From Polytrichum commune (taxonomy: Eukaryota > Streptophyta > Polytrichopsida > Polytrichales > Polytrichaceae), in NCBI GenBank assembly GCA_950295325.1, contig OX485804.1:69044033-69108032 (forward strand): a stretch of 64,000 nt of DNA, in the 5' to 3' direction. Positions 33,985 through 45,400 of the stretch are shown piece by piece. Numbering within the stretch: position 1 is the stretch's first letter; every line of letters starts with the position of its first letter. The notes beneath the pieces are model-generated. The model saw nothing but the letters and a program-made list of their open reading frames with translations, did no database searches and was not told the origin of the DNA. A program made the translations under genes and the position numbers.

Positions 33985-36049
33985 TTGCTCAAGTTGCACC
34001 AACGGAACAAGGGTGTTACAATTCCGTCCATAAATGGATGAAAATGGTCAAAATGGATGAATTGTTTTTGGACGATGTTTGTTATGAGATTTTGGTATGA
34101 ATATCGCCACCCCCCAATAGAAAATCTCGAGGTTTTCTTTTACACTTTTTGTTGACAATATTTCGTCACAAAAAACCATTTGCACCCCCCTCCCCCCGCC
34201 CCGCTTCTATTCTAACAAATTCCGTAAAGCGCTAAGCAGGTTATGGATGAGACCATCTTCGTGAAAGTTGATTCTTCATGACCCAAGTGTTGGCAATGTG
34301 CAAAGCTAGTGAGTGCAATGAAATGAAGTAAAGTAAAAAATATGTCAACATTAATTTTGACACTAACATGATTGGGAGCCCATTCTTCCTTGCATTGATT
34401 GTGTTTTACCAAGCTTCAATGTAAGGTTACTTCATGCGTTCCTTTTCGGAAGGTGGGGTAGGTGCCGCCAACACATTGACATACATTCATTCATGACATT
34501 CTCTTCCTTGAAAGGAGGCGGAAAGTGTGAGCCTAACATTGAGAGCTAAAACAAAACCCATGAATTCCATCATGCTTTTAGGCATGTGTGCATGGAGTCA
34601 AAAAGGTGGTACTACATAACTCATGTAGAATATTGTATATATATATATACCCGCATTCACACAACTCATTCATTCAAGTCCAATATTTCCATAGTCAAAG
34701 GATTCCCGAACAACTACATAGAGTCTATCATAATACTACGTCAAATTTTGTGACTGAAAAGCCCCACTTTCCCTTTCTTATTTGACTGGATTCAAGCAGT
34801 TGTTGAGAGAAAGAAAACCCTAACAAAAAAACAAAAACAAACTACATTGTTTATGGTATTTAGTGTCATGTGCGTAATAGTGTCACTTACCCTCTCTTTT
34901 TTGCGTTGACTAGGGTATACTAATGATCAACAAACTTCATCATAAGTGTCACCTCGTGAAACTTGGCCTTCATTTGTGTTTACTAATATCTTGGCATGAG
35001 CATATTCAACATGTGTATGCATGTGTTACACAATGATCTACAAGTTGGGCATATAGGGGTTACTCTAGGCATGCGCATTTGATATGAATTAACCACAAGC
35101 ACCCTTGCAAGTCCCCCCACAAGTGTATAGGGAGCATGTTTTTATTATGGAAGGATGTAGTTTTTTTGGTTTGTTTGGAAGCCAACAACTTTCATAACAT
35201 TCTACAACTTTGAGATCTACTCAAAGTTTTACTCCCATATAACATCCACCCTTGCTACCAATGTTAGCCAAATTCGACACATTGATTCTAAGACCGTCCA
35301 TGCAAATTTGCCAGCTACACCAAAATCGAGAGCCATTGTAGCTTCTCACATTCATATTGATATTATATAGTGTTATGTATCTCTGTTAGTGAGACCCGGG
35401 CCCCGTTGAACATGCTTAGCTAGCAAACGAATGTTATGTTATAAGGTTACCAAAATAAATAAAAGATACGAACTAACAGAGTATACGAAGTTCACAACTA
35501 TTTCACATGCTTTTTGTTGTTGGTTGTGCATAGCAATGTGTAGTCCTCATATACAGTATATGAAACCGACGCACATGTTAATTGCAAAAGCTTATGAAAG
35601 CTCTTTGCATAATGATTTATTTGTCTCTCCCGAAATTTTTTTCACCACTCCTCATGAATGTAAATGTAGCACTTGCTAAGCCCATTAGACTAGATAACCA
35701 AGGAGAGGATAGTGGGTAACAAGCCGCTCTAGTGGCAAATCACCCACCTACCCAAAGGTGGTTACGAGTCATAACTAATCACCTCTTGGATAAAATGTGA
35801 ACATTGTATTCTAGATAACCAAGAGGGTTGGGCCAGTAGGAGGAGAGTGGATGACGAACCAAGGGAGCAATGAGTCATCCACATGCTCGAGTTGGTTATT
35901 AGTCATAACCGATCTTCAGCTTATGAACGTAATTTGAAAATTATGGGTGATAATATGTCTATGAATGAAAGTAGTTGATGAGTTTTGATGACCCTTCTAC
36001 TCTCAAACGAATGACCAATTAGAGTATGTGTGCCTAGTAATTCAATTAC
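33985..36049. other. gene-free stretch with a local tandem duplication
   Basis: No supportable exon. A direct duplication of about 120 bp lies at 35690-35800 and 35812-35930, sharing CTAGATAACCAAG, a GTGGxT(A/G)AC block and GAGTCAT. A fragment with TTTAGTGTCA near 34855 recalls the ends of the family A MITEs. Confidence 0.45.
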
Positions 36050-36400
36050 GCATCTTAATGGGTGCCTATATTTGAGTGGTATGTGGTTGAGTATGGTTCC
36101 AAGAACAGGAACCCAAAAGACATGTGTTTAAAGAGATTGGAGTTACATGCTCAAACTATGATACTCATTATAAGTTCTTCAAATAATCAACATAATTGGA
36201 GAGGACCTATATGACCATTTAATGAACACAAGAATCTTCACTTTGATAATGAATAAGAGAATCATGTGAGCTCCATACTTTACAAGGAACCTTGATTTGT
36301 ATTTGCTAACCATCTTGTACTAATCATGTGCTTCATATTTTAGGAGAAGTGGGATAGTTGGAAAAGGTAACCATTCAAGGCCCATCGACCTTACGAAAGG
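36050..36400 (+). repeat. dispersed repeat family B, copy 2
   Basis: Colinear with 43900-44230. Shared blocks include GTGCCTATATTTGA or GACACCTATAATTGA, TCAACATAAT, GAACACAAGAATCTTCA, and TGTGAGCTCCA. The central part matches the copy at 48.8 kb more weakly. Confidence 0.6.
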
Positions 36401-36463
36401 CACTCGGTTTTATATGGGATCATCTTTGCCTTACAAAAAACACTCGGTTACATTGATAATCTC

Positions 36464-36547
36464 AATTAGTGCGTGTTATTATTTGGAGTTACACAATGCA
36501 ATAATAGTTATTACATTGCGTAACTCTGAATGATAACATGCACTAAT
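36464..36547. repeat. short hairpin with ~41-bp arms
   Basis: AATTAGTGCGTGTTATTATT at 36464 is answered by AATGATAACATGCACTAATT ending at 36547. The inner AGTTACACAATG and CATTGCGTAACT also pair. There is essentially no loop. A small foldback element is the likeliest reading; size and pairing are also compatible with a small-RNA precursor. Confidence 0.7.
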
Positions 36548-36724
36548 TGGCACTAATGAGTTAATAAATACAGTCTAACCCCGATAATACGACACCTCGA
36601 TTATACAATGCATATCATGTTGACCAAAATTTATAGTGTTAATTTACTCCAATAATATGACTACGGCGTTTGTAATATGACATTTTAAAGCCCGATTTGT
36701 CATATAATAGAGGTAATTAATGCG

Positions 36725-38061
36725 CAGATCCAGGAAACATTCCGTCTGGATCTAGGAAGTGGCTTGGATTGGAGATCTAGGAACTGGAGTTGATTTTAAG
36801 CATGAATCTATGCTTCTGGGAGACATCTGCGAGTCTTCTCTGGTGGCTCCAAGTTCTCGCAGTGACGCTGTGGCGATGGTGGGGTTCCACCACCCGTGCG
36901 GGAAAGAAGCAGGCGAGCTTGCTCATGAGGGAGCTTGGGGATGCGGCCGAGTGGATCACATCGGAGTAAGGACGGCCATAAGTGCAGAAACAATGCACCT
37001 GATTTTTGCGTCATTTTATGCTCGTTTGGTCATGGTTTGAGCAATTTCCGTGATGCAAGGGTTACAAGGATTGGGATTTCCGGTACTTCTTTTCGGGCTG
37101 TTTGTTAACAATCTTGTGGTAAGAATCGGCCGGGAATCACGTGGAAGAATCAGGCGCGTATGTGAGATGGCATTTGGAGTTTCGTTTTTAGTTTCTCCCT
37201 TTTCGAATGTGTGCTCGTTGACACCTGGAGATAGATAGAGGGGGGTGGTTGTATTCCGCTAGACTATGCGTAGCATGGCATTGCGCTGTCGTGGTTTTGT
37301 TGAATTTTGTAATCAGGTGTGTTTGAGCTGAGGCTGAGGTTGGCGAGGTGCGGAATTGGTGATGAGGGAAAGGTTCAATTGGTTTTCCGTGTGCCTGAAG
37401 GACGATGTAGAGTTTAATGGCTGAATTGAGTCAATCTCTACTGTATGGTGTAGGTATAGGTACTTTCGATCAATCCAGAGAAAGAAGTGCGAATGGATTG
37501 GGAGAGTATCCAGAGAGCCTACGGAGCCACAAGCCTTTCTTTATAAGTCAATTTGGTCTGAGCAGATTTAACTCGGACCAGATTTAGCTTCTGAAGTCTC
37601 CGGAACTCGATTCAAGTTGTGAGCATTGAAAGTGCCACAGCTTGCATAGAGAGTCATATGGTACTAGGATTCGATGGTTTTGCCAGTGTTTGTTTAGTCG
37701 TTATTGTAAATGGTCCGAGCACATAAGTCAAATTTGATTGAGGGTATATTAATTGAAGCTTACGGAGGAGGAAGCTGAGGATCTGAAGCTGGCATTGTTA
37801 TTACAGGAGGCACAGGTTTCAAAGAAGTGAAAGAAGGATTGCCTTGAAGAAGACAAGGCTGCAGCAAGAAGTAGTGAGGCTACGGTATCAATGGCAGTGA
37901 AAATTCACCAATGAGTTCAGTAGGTGGAATGGAGCTTCGTCCTTCAGCTAGTGTCAAAGCTTCTGCTCACAGGCCTTTCAATGCCCAAATCCGTCAGCAT
38001 TCTTCAACCTTATCAGGGCAATCTTTAGCGCAAAAGGCTTTAATTTCTAGCAGTCTTGTAG
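36725..38061 (+). pseudogene. duplicated EXECUTER 5' region and truncated first exon
   Basis: This block repeats the EXECUTER promoter/leader region and the first ~60 codons of its first exon (counterpart 16440-17900). In the copy, the start ATG is ACG (37882-37884) and a one-base loss shifts the frame after the second Met. The later frame still reads GGMELRPSASVKASAHRP, against [18 protein letters not shown] in EXECUTER. Similarity stops abruptly near 38061, about 110 bp before the start codon of the next gene. The copy is dead as an EXECUTER gene, but its promoter could drive the gene behind it. Confidence 0.85.
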
Positions 38062-38171
38062 ATTTTCAGTGCTATAGTGAGGTTGAGTTCTGTGCCTTCT
38101 GCATGTAACTCTTTTTCTTTGGCTTGAATTCTACCATTTTCGTGTGAAAAGAGGATATTTTGGCCATCGCA

Positions 38172-41100
38172 ATGGAGATACAGACGATGCATTCCTCTCT
38201 CAGCAGGTTTAAACCCTCGCTAGGATCACAGACAGTTTTGAATAGCTCGTTGTGCGTGCGACGCGATTCGCCTTATAATTTGGTGGTGAGAAGTGAGAAG
38301 GATAAAAAGGGTAAGGATTTGAAGGGAAAGAAGAAAGGGCAAGGGCAAGGGGCAGGAAAATCCCGGGGCGAACCACCCTCGAAGAAGTCATCGGCTTCAC
38401 CGAAGCCTCGAGGAAATGTATGGAGTAAAGACATTGCCGAAACAGAGTACCGGTCCTTGAAGCAGCAGGAAATTTCACAGGCCCCTAAATCAAAGCAGCG
38501 GGCATCCCCAGCCGTGAAGGTGAAGGAGAGGAGAGAAGAGCCAAGGCGTATTGTTGCTCGAGATGCATCGTTTGCTGAACAGGATTTGGACTTCGGTGAA
38601 TACATTGGCATGGTGGTTTCAGGACCCATTCCTGTGGTCGTTCAACAGGTTTTGCAATCGCCGGTACACACAATAATTGCCCCCTTCTTCCTTCTCCTTT
38701 TACTCAAACATGAAGCTCACGGTGGAATTAATCCATGAGCTTCGACCTACCTCTGCAAATTGCTAAATTTGCTACGTCTTTTCAAACTGTTCTCGAAACT
38801 AACCAACAAGTTTCCAGGAACACTTTCTCAGCACCTCGCTAAAAACTGCTCATGTAGGTGGATGAGCGATGCACCTTTTAGGATTTGCTTGCTCACGTTG
38901 ATTGAGTGATGAACATTTGGGCTTATTTAGTTGTTCAAATCGAGCAACATTAAAGCCCACGTGAAACTTGTAGCTGGTGAGTTTATAGTTTTGAGTTTGT
39001 TCTTTCATCCTGAGGTGCTGAATGTTTGATGAATGTCAGGAAACAATGCCAAATCCTCTTTGGCCCACATTTGTGAGCAGCAACATGGGAGTGTGGAAGG
39101 GGGTAGGGGCAGCATTCTCCCCAATCACAGCTGAAATGGAACCGATCTCACTTGGGCTCAAGAATGAGTACCTTTATGACGCTCTTATTGACTGCACAGT
39201 GGAGCAGATCCCAGGACCGGAAAGTGACAAGCCCGGCGAGAGCTCTTTGTACCGGAAGGTCATGTGGAAGGTGGGAAACTTTGTTGGGGAGCAAGGCTTT
39301 GATGAGGTTAGTGATTTCTGGATCTCAATTTGCACAGCAGTGATTTTCAGACAGTCTCTACCTCTTCCAAAAGATTGATGTGTAATTTGAACTATCATAA
39401 ACTAAGCTTCCCAGGAGTTATGGCTTTGGTTTGTCCCCCATTTTTTTCTCCTCTTCTGAGAACCTTACTATTGGCAGCTTCAACTACAAACTGATCTGTT
39501 TGAGGAAGAGGAAGTAGAAGAGGACGCAGTTGATGGTGCTGTCAGTGTGGGTATCAACCCAATTGAGCTTGCATCGTCAGGTATTACTGAAGGTATGGTT
39601 CTACCAGAGGCTCCGGACAACGTCTTTGGTACTGTGGAAGAAACCAAGGAGTTCCTTCAAGGGTTAGAAGGTAGTGGTACAGGTCCTTACAACCCAGAGG
39701 AAGCAATTCGAGAAGGTGGGGTTTTAAGAGAAGGTGACCCAGAGTGGGAGTCTATGTACAAGGCGGGAGCAGTGGATGAAGGACTTGTGGAAGAGCTTAA
39801 GAATGTTTCATCAGGAATAAAGCTGGAAGATGATAATTGGCAAGACAGTGATGTGCCCACACATGTCCAGGGTTATGAGCCCTCTTTTTCAGGGAGTGAT
39901 GACGAGTGGAAAGATGTCATGGAGGAGGACATCATGTCTATTGAACCTGGACTTGTGTTCTTTTCGGTATGTTCACTTCTCTCAGTCTAATCGTGCTTGA
40001 TGATTCATAACCCAGAGCCACATTGCCTGGGAAATGTCTAACATCCAACTGGTGGCTGAGCTGTAGAAATTATAGTCAGATAGAAAAGCAAGGATAGGAG
40101 ATGATCTTACCAACTCAAGTTTCATGCTCTTCCTCTCTTTTTGGGAGTTTTGGTCGAAAAGCTTCTTCAGATCAGAAGCAAATTAGAGTTGCTCTAGAGG
40201 AAGGTTTTGTTTTTCCTCCCATGTTGAGTGCAAGTTTGAGGAGGATGTGTGATCCACCGCATGTGATAATGTGTAGGACGGTTCCTACTCCAGGGGTCCT
40301 ATTTCCCTCCTGCCGGATGAACTTGCTGCAAGCGAGCGAGAGTACTACAAGTCTCCAACGTTCAAAATTGAACAGGTACATGTTTTGTGCTTCAATGTAT
40401 TTACGAGGCAGAGTAAGTTCTTGTTGATCAACTGTAAGTCTCCCAAATGTTTACAAGTGATTAGTCAAAGTGGCTGAAAATTACGATCTGGGTTCATAGA
40501 ACCATTTTTGCCACACTTTTTTGACCTTGAAAGCATGATGAAGTTGATTTGCTTCACTAGCATGCTATTTTGAAAACAGGATATCCAGTCATTGTCAAAA
40601 TTGTCATGATGTCCAAAACTGGGAAGCAGTCAAGTAATCTGAGTTATGTTGCCTTGACAAATTGGAAGCACCCTTTTATATTTTTTCACATGAACCCAGT
40701 TTACTTCCTGCTGAGGGTACTGACAGGAAGACCTGATTTGCAGTGTATAGTGACGGGCAAGCACCGCAGGCTGCGTATAGTGCACACGATAGCCATTGAG
40801 GATTCTGGAGAGGCAATTCAAGTCCTGCGAGTTGCAGCATATGAAGAGCAGTGGATGGGACCTACCAATATGCAGTCAATAAGGTGAGCTGTCAAAGCAT
40901 AGTCTAGCAGTTCCTGTTCTTTTATCCTACTTGCAGCTCATTTAGACTATAAACATACGTCCATTTCTGCAATTTCCTCCGAATTTAGTGTAGAATTGGG
41001 TTATGATCTGAATCTACGCTAGCTGTAAAACCAGAGATCATTGACCTGTCAAGTTGACCACCTCACATAAAATGCTTAATGTCCTCAAATGGATGTTAGT

Positions 41101-41967
41101 GTGGCTTTGGTCAAGGGCGGCGGCATTTAGTATCTCCTCATCTCAGATATTCATCACTAGACTCCACACACAAATACACTATCAACAATATAGCACTTGT
41201 TGAATGAAAAACTATCCAGAGTGGCAATGTGCAAGTTGGTCCTAGGGATACTATGACTGATTTCTGGAGAGCATGTTTTATACAACATCAAGTTGTAAGA
41301 CAGTAGATGCACAGGTCACACGACCTACAATCCTCTCCAGAGTTTCCCTCCTAACTTAATTGCAGCGCCTCCCCAGGAAATCAATAGAGTCTTGATCTAC
41401 ACCCCCTTTGACAGACATTCTTTTTTGCTCTCTCTCTTGCCCTCTGTCTGTGTGCAGTGGCCAGGCATAGCCTGATTCTGACCTACTCCTTTTTGCAACA
41501 GTGAATCTGGTGATGTCAACATTCAGCGTTTCTCTCAGCAATCCCGAATTTGGCCCAACGAGTTAACAGGATCATGGAAGGTTTTTGAGATGAGTGCAAC
41601 TTCAATCTATCCACCTGCAGCCAGCCCCACAACACGGCCCACATACGCCTACTTCTGCCAAGAAGTGCTACAAACACAAGGCTTGCCAGAACCTATGGGG
41701 GAGTGTGTAGAGGATGAAGATGAATATGAAGACCAACAAGGTAATAGTGGGCCTGTAACGGATGATCCTACTATGTTATGGTTACCAGGTGGTATTACAG
41801 CCAGTGTAGAGGCCAAGGAGGAAGGCATATTGTCAATAGGAGTAGGGTGGTGTTATGAAGAGGGGACAATGTTTGCCATGGAGAGAGACTATGGGCCTGA
41901 TGGAAGGCTTGTAGAAGTCCGGTCACAAACAAAAGTGAAAGGAGGATGGGCTGGTGGTAGGATGTAG
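38172..41967 (+). CDS. plastid-targeted DUF3598-like protein, 6 exons
   Basis: Exon model 38172-38648, 39040-39306, 39478-39966, 40277-40375, 40744-40883 and 41502-41967; all phases agree, giving 645 aa. The N-terminus (Ser/Arg-rich, no acids for about 30 residues) is transit-like and is followed by a Lys/Gly-rich stretch. Exon 2 has NPLWPTFVSSNMGVWKGVG and AAFSPITAEMEPI; exon 4 starts DGSYSRGPISLLPDEL. The last exon has GSWKVFEMSATSIYPPA, MLWLPGGITASV and SIGVGWCYEEGTMFAMERDY. The W-x-G...SP opening and DGSYS block resemble the calycin-like DUF3598 family of cyanobacteria and plastids; that assignment is from memory. No enzymatic residues are recognised. The exon 1 donor is the weakest junction. 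A copied EXECUTER 5' region lies directly upstream. Confidence 0.78.
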
Positions 41968-42475
41968 CGATGACAACACTCTAATTTGCCTCTGTACAAG
42001 ACACGAGGAAACAATTTTGTAGACTACTGCAAGTTGCTCCTTCTCAATCATTGTTGTTTAAGTAGAAAACAGTCATCAACATCTATAGATGTTTGATGTG
42101 TCTGGCATTGTGCAGCATTTGGGGTTCTGAGAGCGCAACACGAACTAAGAACAAAACTCCAAGGATGGTCACATAATAGCTTGTATTGAGTTGACCCAAA
42201 ATTTTCTATAGCCTGTAATGTGTCTTGTGGAAATCAAGAAGCAATTTCTGATGTAATCTACAGGGTCCCTTAGGATGTCATCCTCATCACCTCATCAGAT
42301 GTTAGATGAGAAACTTTTGGTGATCCGAACTGGCCTAGGCATTCAGTTGTCCATTAGAATGGAAGGTAAGTTATACTATACTGCTGGTATCACCTTAAAG
42401 TTCAGATGCTTTGCTGACAGATAGGGTTCTATACTAGGCAATGTACGTCTGTAACTAACTTAGCAAGGATTAAGT

Positions 42476-45400
42476 TTAGTAACAGATGAAAACAGCTTGT
42501 GCATTCTGTATGGTAGAATACAAGGAAGGGTGCTGGTTGTACTCCTTGGATAGGCGATGACGTGCTTCATACACCAGTCGAAAATTGTCGATTGGCCATT
42601 TGTGGTTGTCCAAGATTTTGAGGATTGCATTCGTGAATGCACCATATGACTGCCCAGCATTTGTCTTCAAATCCGAGGCTGACTCATCGGACTGGCAGGC
42701 AGTTAGGAGAACACATCGATCAGGATGTAATTGGATACTTTGAAGCTCAGAGGGACAAAAACTTTCTGGCTGTATTGCATTGGAGTTGGAGTGGTAATTG
42801 ATCTCCCTGTACAAATCGTATTGCCTCGACTTCACGAATTGGACAGTTAACTTGTTGAATTTGTCCAGCATCCAGTTACTCCTGCTTCCTTCCTGCAAGC
42901 ACAAGCAGGTTTTGGGTCACCAGCTACCAGGGAAGCAGTTAAATCGAATACAAGAAAATTCAACTTCACAACGAACTTCTAGTATTGGAAGCAAGTACTG
43001 TGCAGTAATAACTGAAGTTGAACTCTCCGTGCTGGCAGGATACAATGAGATCACATCAGATAAGTAAAAGGGAAGTCCCCCTCACAAGGGACTTCTGGAT
43101 TGAGGCCCCTTTGCCAAAGAGTTGGGAGGTCCCCATAGGGGAGATGGTAAGCACTGAAGGTATATCTTTTCAGTGTCTTTTAACCCCTAACGGCAGAAGC
43201 AAAATCTTCTCAAAGTTGCCTACAACGTTTTAGTCCAATTCAGAAGCTTATTAAAGGAAACTGACACCTCTTATGATAGATATGACTTTATGTATGGAAG
43301 CTTTATAAATTTAAGACTGTTCACACAATTTTTTGGATGTTCATGTATCCAAATCCAAAAGATTAGAATTACTTGTGTATGCTAGTATTGTTGGGTAGAG
43401 GTGACTGCTTGGACAAAAACATCCACCTCGGTCTTTAGGGATCAAGATTGGACGGTTAAGATGTGTAGAGCCACAACCAACAACCACGATGAAATTTGAA
43501 GGCACATAATGTGCGTCGAGAAGATGTGCAAAAGAAGAAAAAAAGAAACGTAAAAGGTGACATGGAGGAGCCTTTGGATGGTATGTGTTGATAGGGGACC
43601 CTTGAGACCACCCACCTCAAAGCATTCTTTAAGTCTCATGCTTTGTCATGCATTCTAGATTATGAAAGAGATGTCATGTTCAATGTGGACCTTGCCACAA
43701 CACTTAAAAGATGGAATCCGCCATTTTTGAGAATGCAATATCTCTATTCTCGGCCCTCGGGCCGAGTTATTCCATTGCCTATGGGAATAGTAGCATGTGG
43801 AGCTTACAAATGTTTTGCTAATAACTCATGCTTAAAAACCATGAAAAGAATATGTTGAGGTTTCATCACGCCTAAGATAGATGTGCCTAGTTTGCCTACT
43901 TATCTTAATTGGACACCTATAATTGATTGGTATAACATGGTTTGGTGTGACTCAAGAACGGATGCCAAAAAGACACATGTAAAAAGGAGATTAAAACTAC
44001 ACGCTCAAAATATCCTAATCAGTCTTGGCTCAAGAGTCAACATAATCAGAAGGAAACCTCTACGACCACCTAGCGAACACAAGAATCTTCAGCTTGATAA
44101 TAAATAAGATAACCATGTGAGCTCCAGTCTTTTTTATGACGCAATCAGCTACAAGCACGATTTGGAGAATTTGCTAATCGTCTCACGCTAACCAAGTGTT
44201 TCCATTATCTTACTAAAAGTGGGAAAGAAAGAGGAAAGTATCTGAATTAGGCATGCCTACCTTATAAAACATCCAAAACAAGAGAGCATTACACAAAGTG
44301 AACAGGAGCCAGAAGAAATTTAGTGAAGCGTGTGGCTCACCTCTACCTTAAGGGCATCCAAGACTGTCTTCACTACTGCTTTGCACGTGATGCTCGCTTT
44401 GTCGGTGAAGATGGCATAAAGGTTTGACAGTATGTTGCCGACTTCCACTTTGCGCCCTGCTCGCTTGCTCAGCATGCTGGTGAGTATGGGAAGAGGCAAC
44501 GACCGATTCTTTCTGCTAATGATGGACGAGAACGCGGAGGAAGCATGGCCAGGTCCGGGACCATTGTATCCTTGATACATGGTATTAGTGTCAACGTAAT
44601 AAGGGCTGTTATTATTATACGCCATATTATCGTAGTTGATCGAAGAATACACATCGCTGGGGTCGCTTCCCCATGACCCCGTGCGCTTGGAATGCCGAAA
44701 GCCGCCTCTCGATTTCAACTTGTGATTATAATAGCCCTGGTGACTGGAGTCAGTGGGGTAGCTGTTATTGCTCTGCAACCAGCTTCGCTCCCATGGCGCC
44801 CATGCTGTGTGGTCGTGTGCCTGCTGGCTGGCAACATGGATCACAATCCACCGAGAAAAACGTGAGGCCGATGAGAGAGGGAGAGGGAGAGAGAGAATTA
44901 TCGTATAGGAGCGTACCTCTCCGATTCATCCAACATAAAAGCTCTGAAATAGTTTTGCAGCCTGGAGGTTTTTGGATTTAGTTGATTTGATATCGGGATT
45001 CGCTTTAAAAACCCCTAATTAGTCCATTCAAAGTTGTTTGAGATGAATCGTCAACAAGGTGATAGGGGGTCAAGTTCTAATGTTGGATGAATGGGAAGTT
45101 GTTGGGCATCAGAGTTCTTCGTAGAGTCCCTCAAAGTTGGACGCATCAAACCACGGTGGGTTTTGATCCTTCTTGGAGAAAACCTTTTATTAAGAGCTCA
45201 TTAGCTTGTCGTGTATTGGAGCCTATTTTGGAAACCAGGTGAAGTTTTTGGGACCTCCTTTTGCCATCTCAGAAACTTTGAAAAAAAATCAAGATTTAAA
45301 ATAGGATATGTGCATGGGACCCACTGTCACAAATCCAGATCGGCCTATGCAAGGCATCTTGGCTCACCCATCCTAGTAAGACAAGCTAAAAAGCTAGTTT

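Noticed and set aside
38209-38629. long minus-strand open frames opposite exon 1 of the DUF3598-like gene
   Set aside because: They are shadows of a codon-biased, Lys- and Gly-rich plus-strand exon and have no splice or domain support.
44673-44981. plus-strand 102-codon frame across metacaspase exon 4
   Set aside because: It mirrors the coding exon on the minus strand and has no recognisable features of its own.
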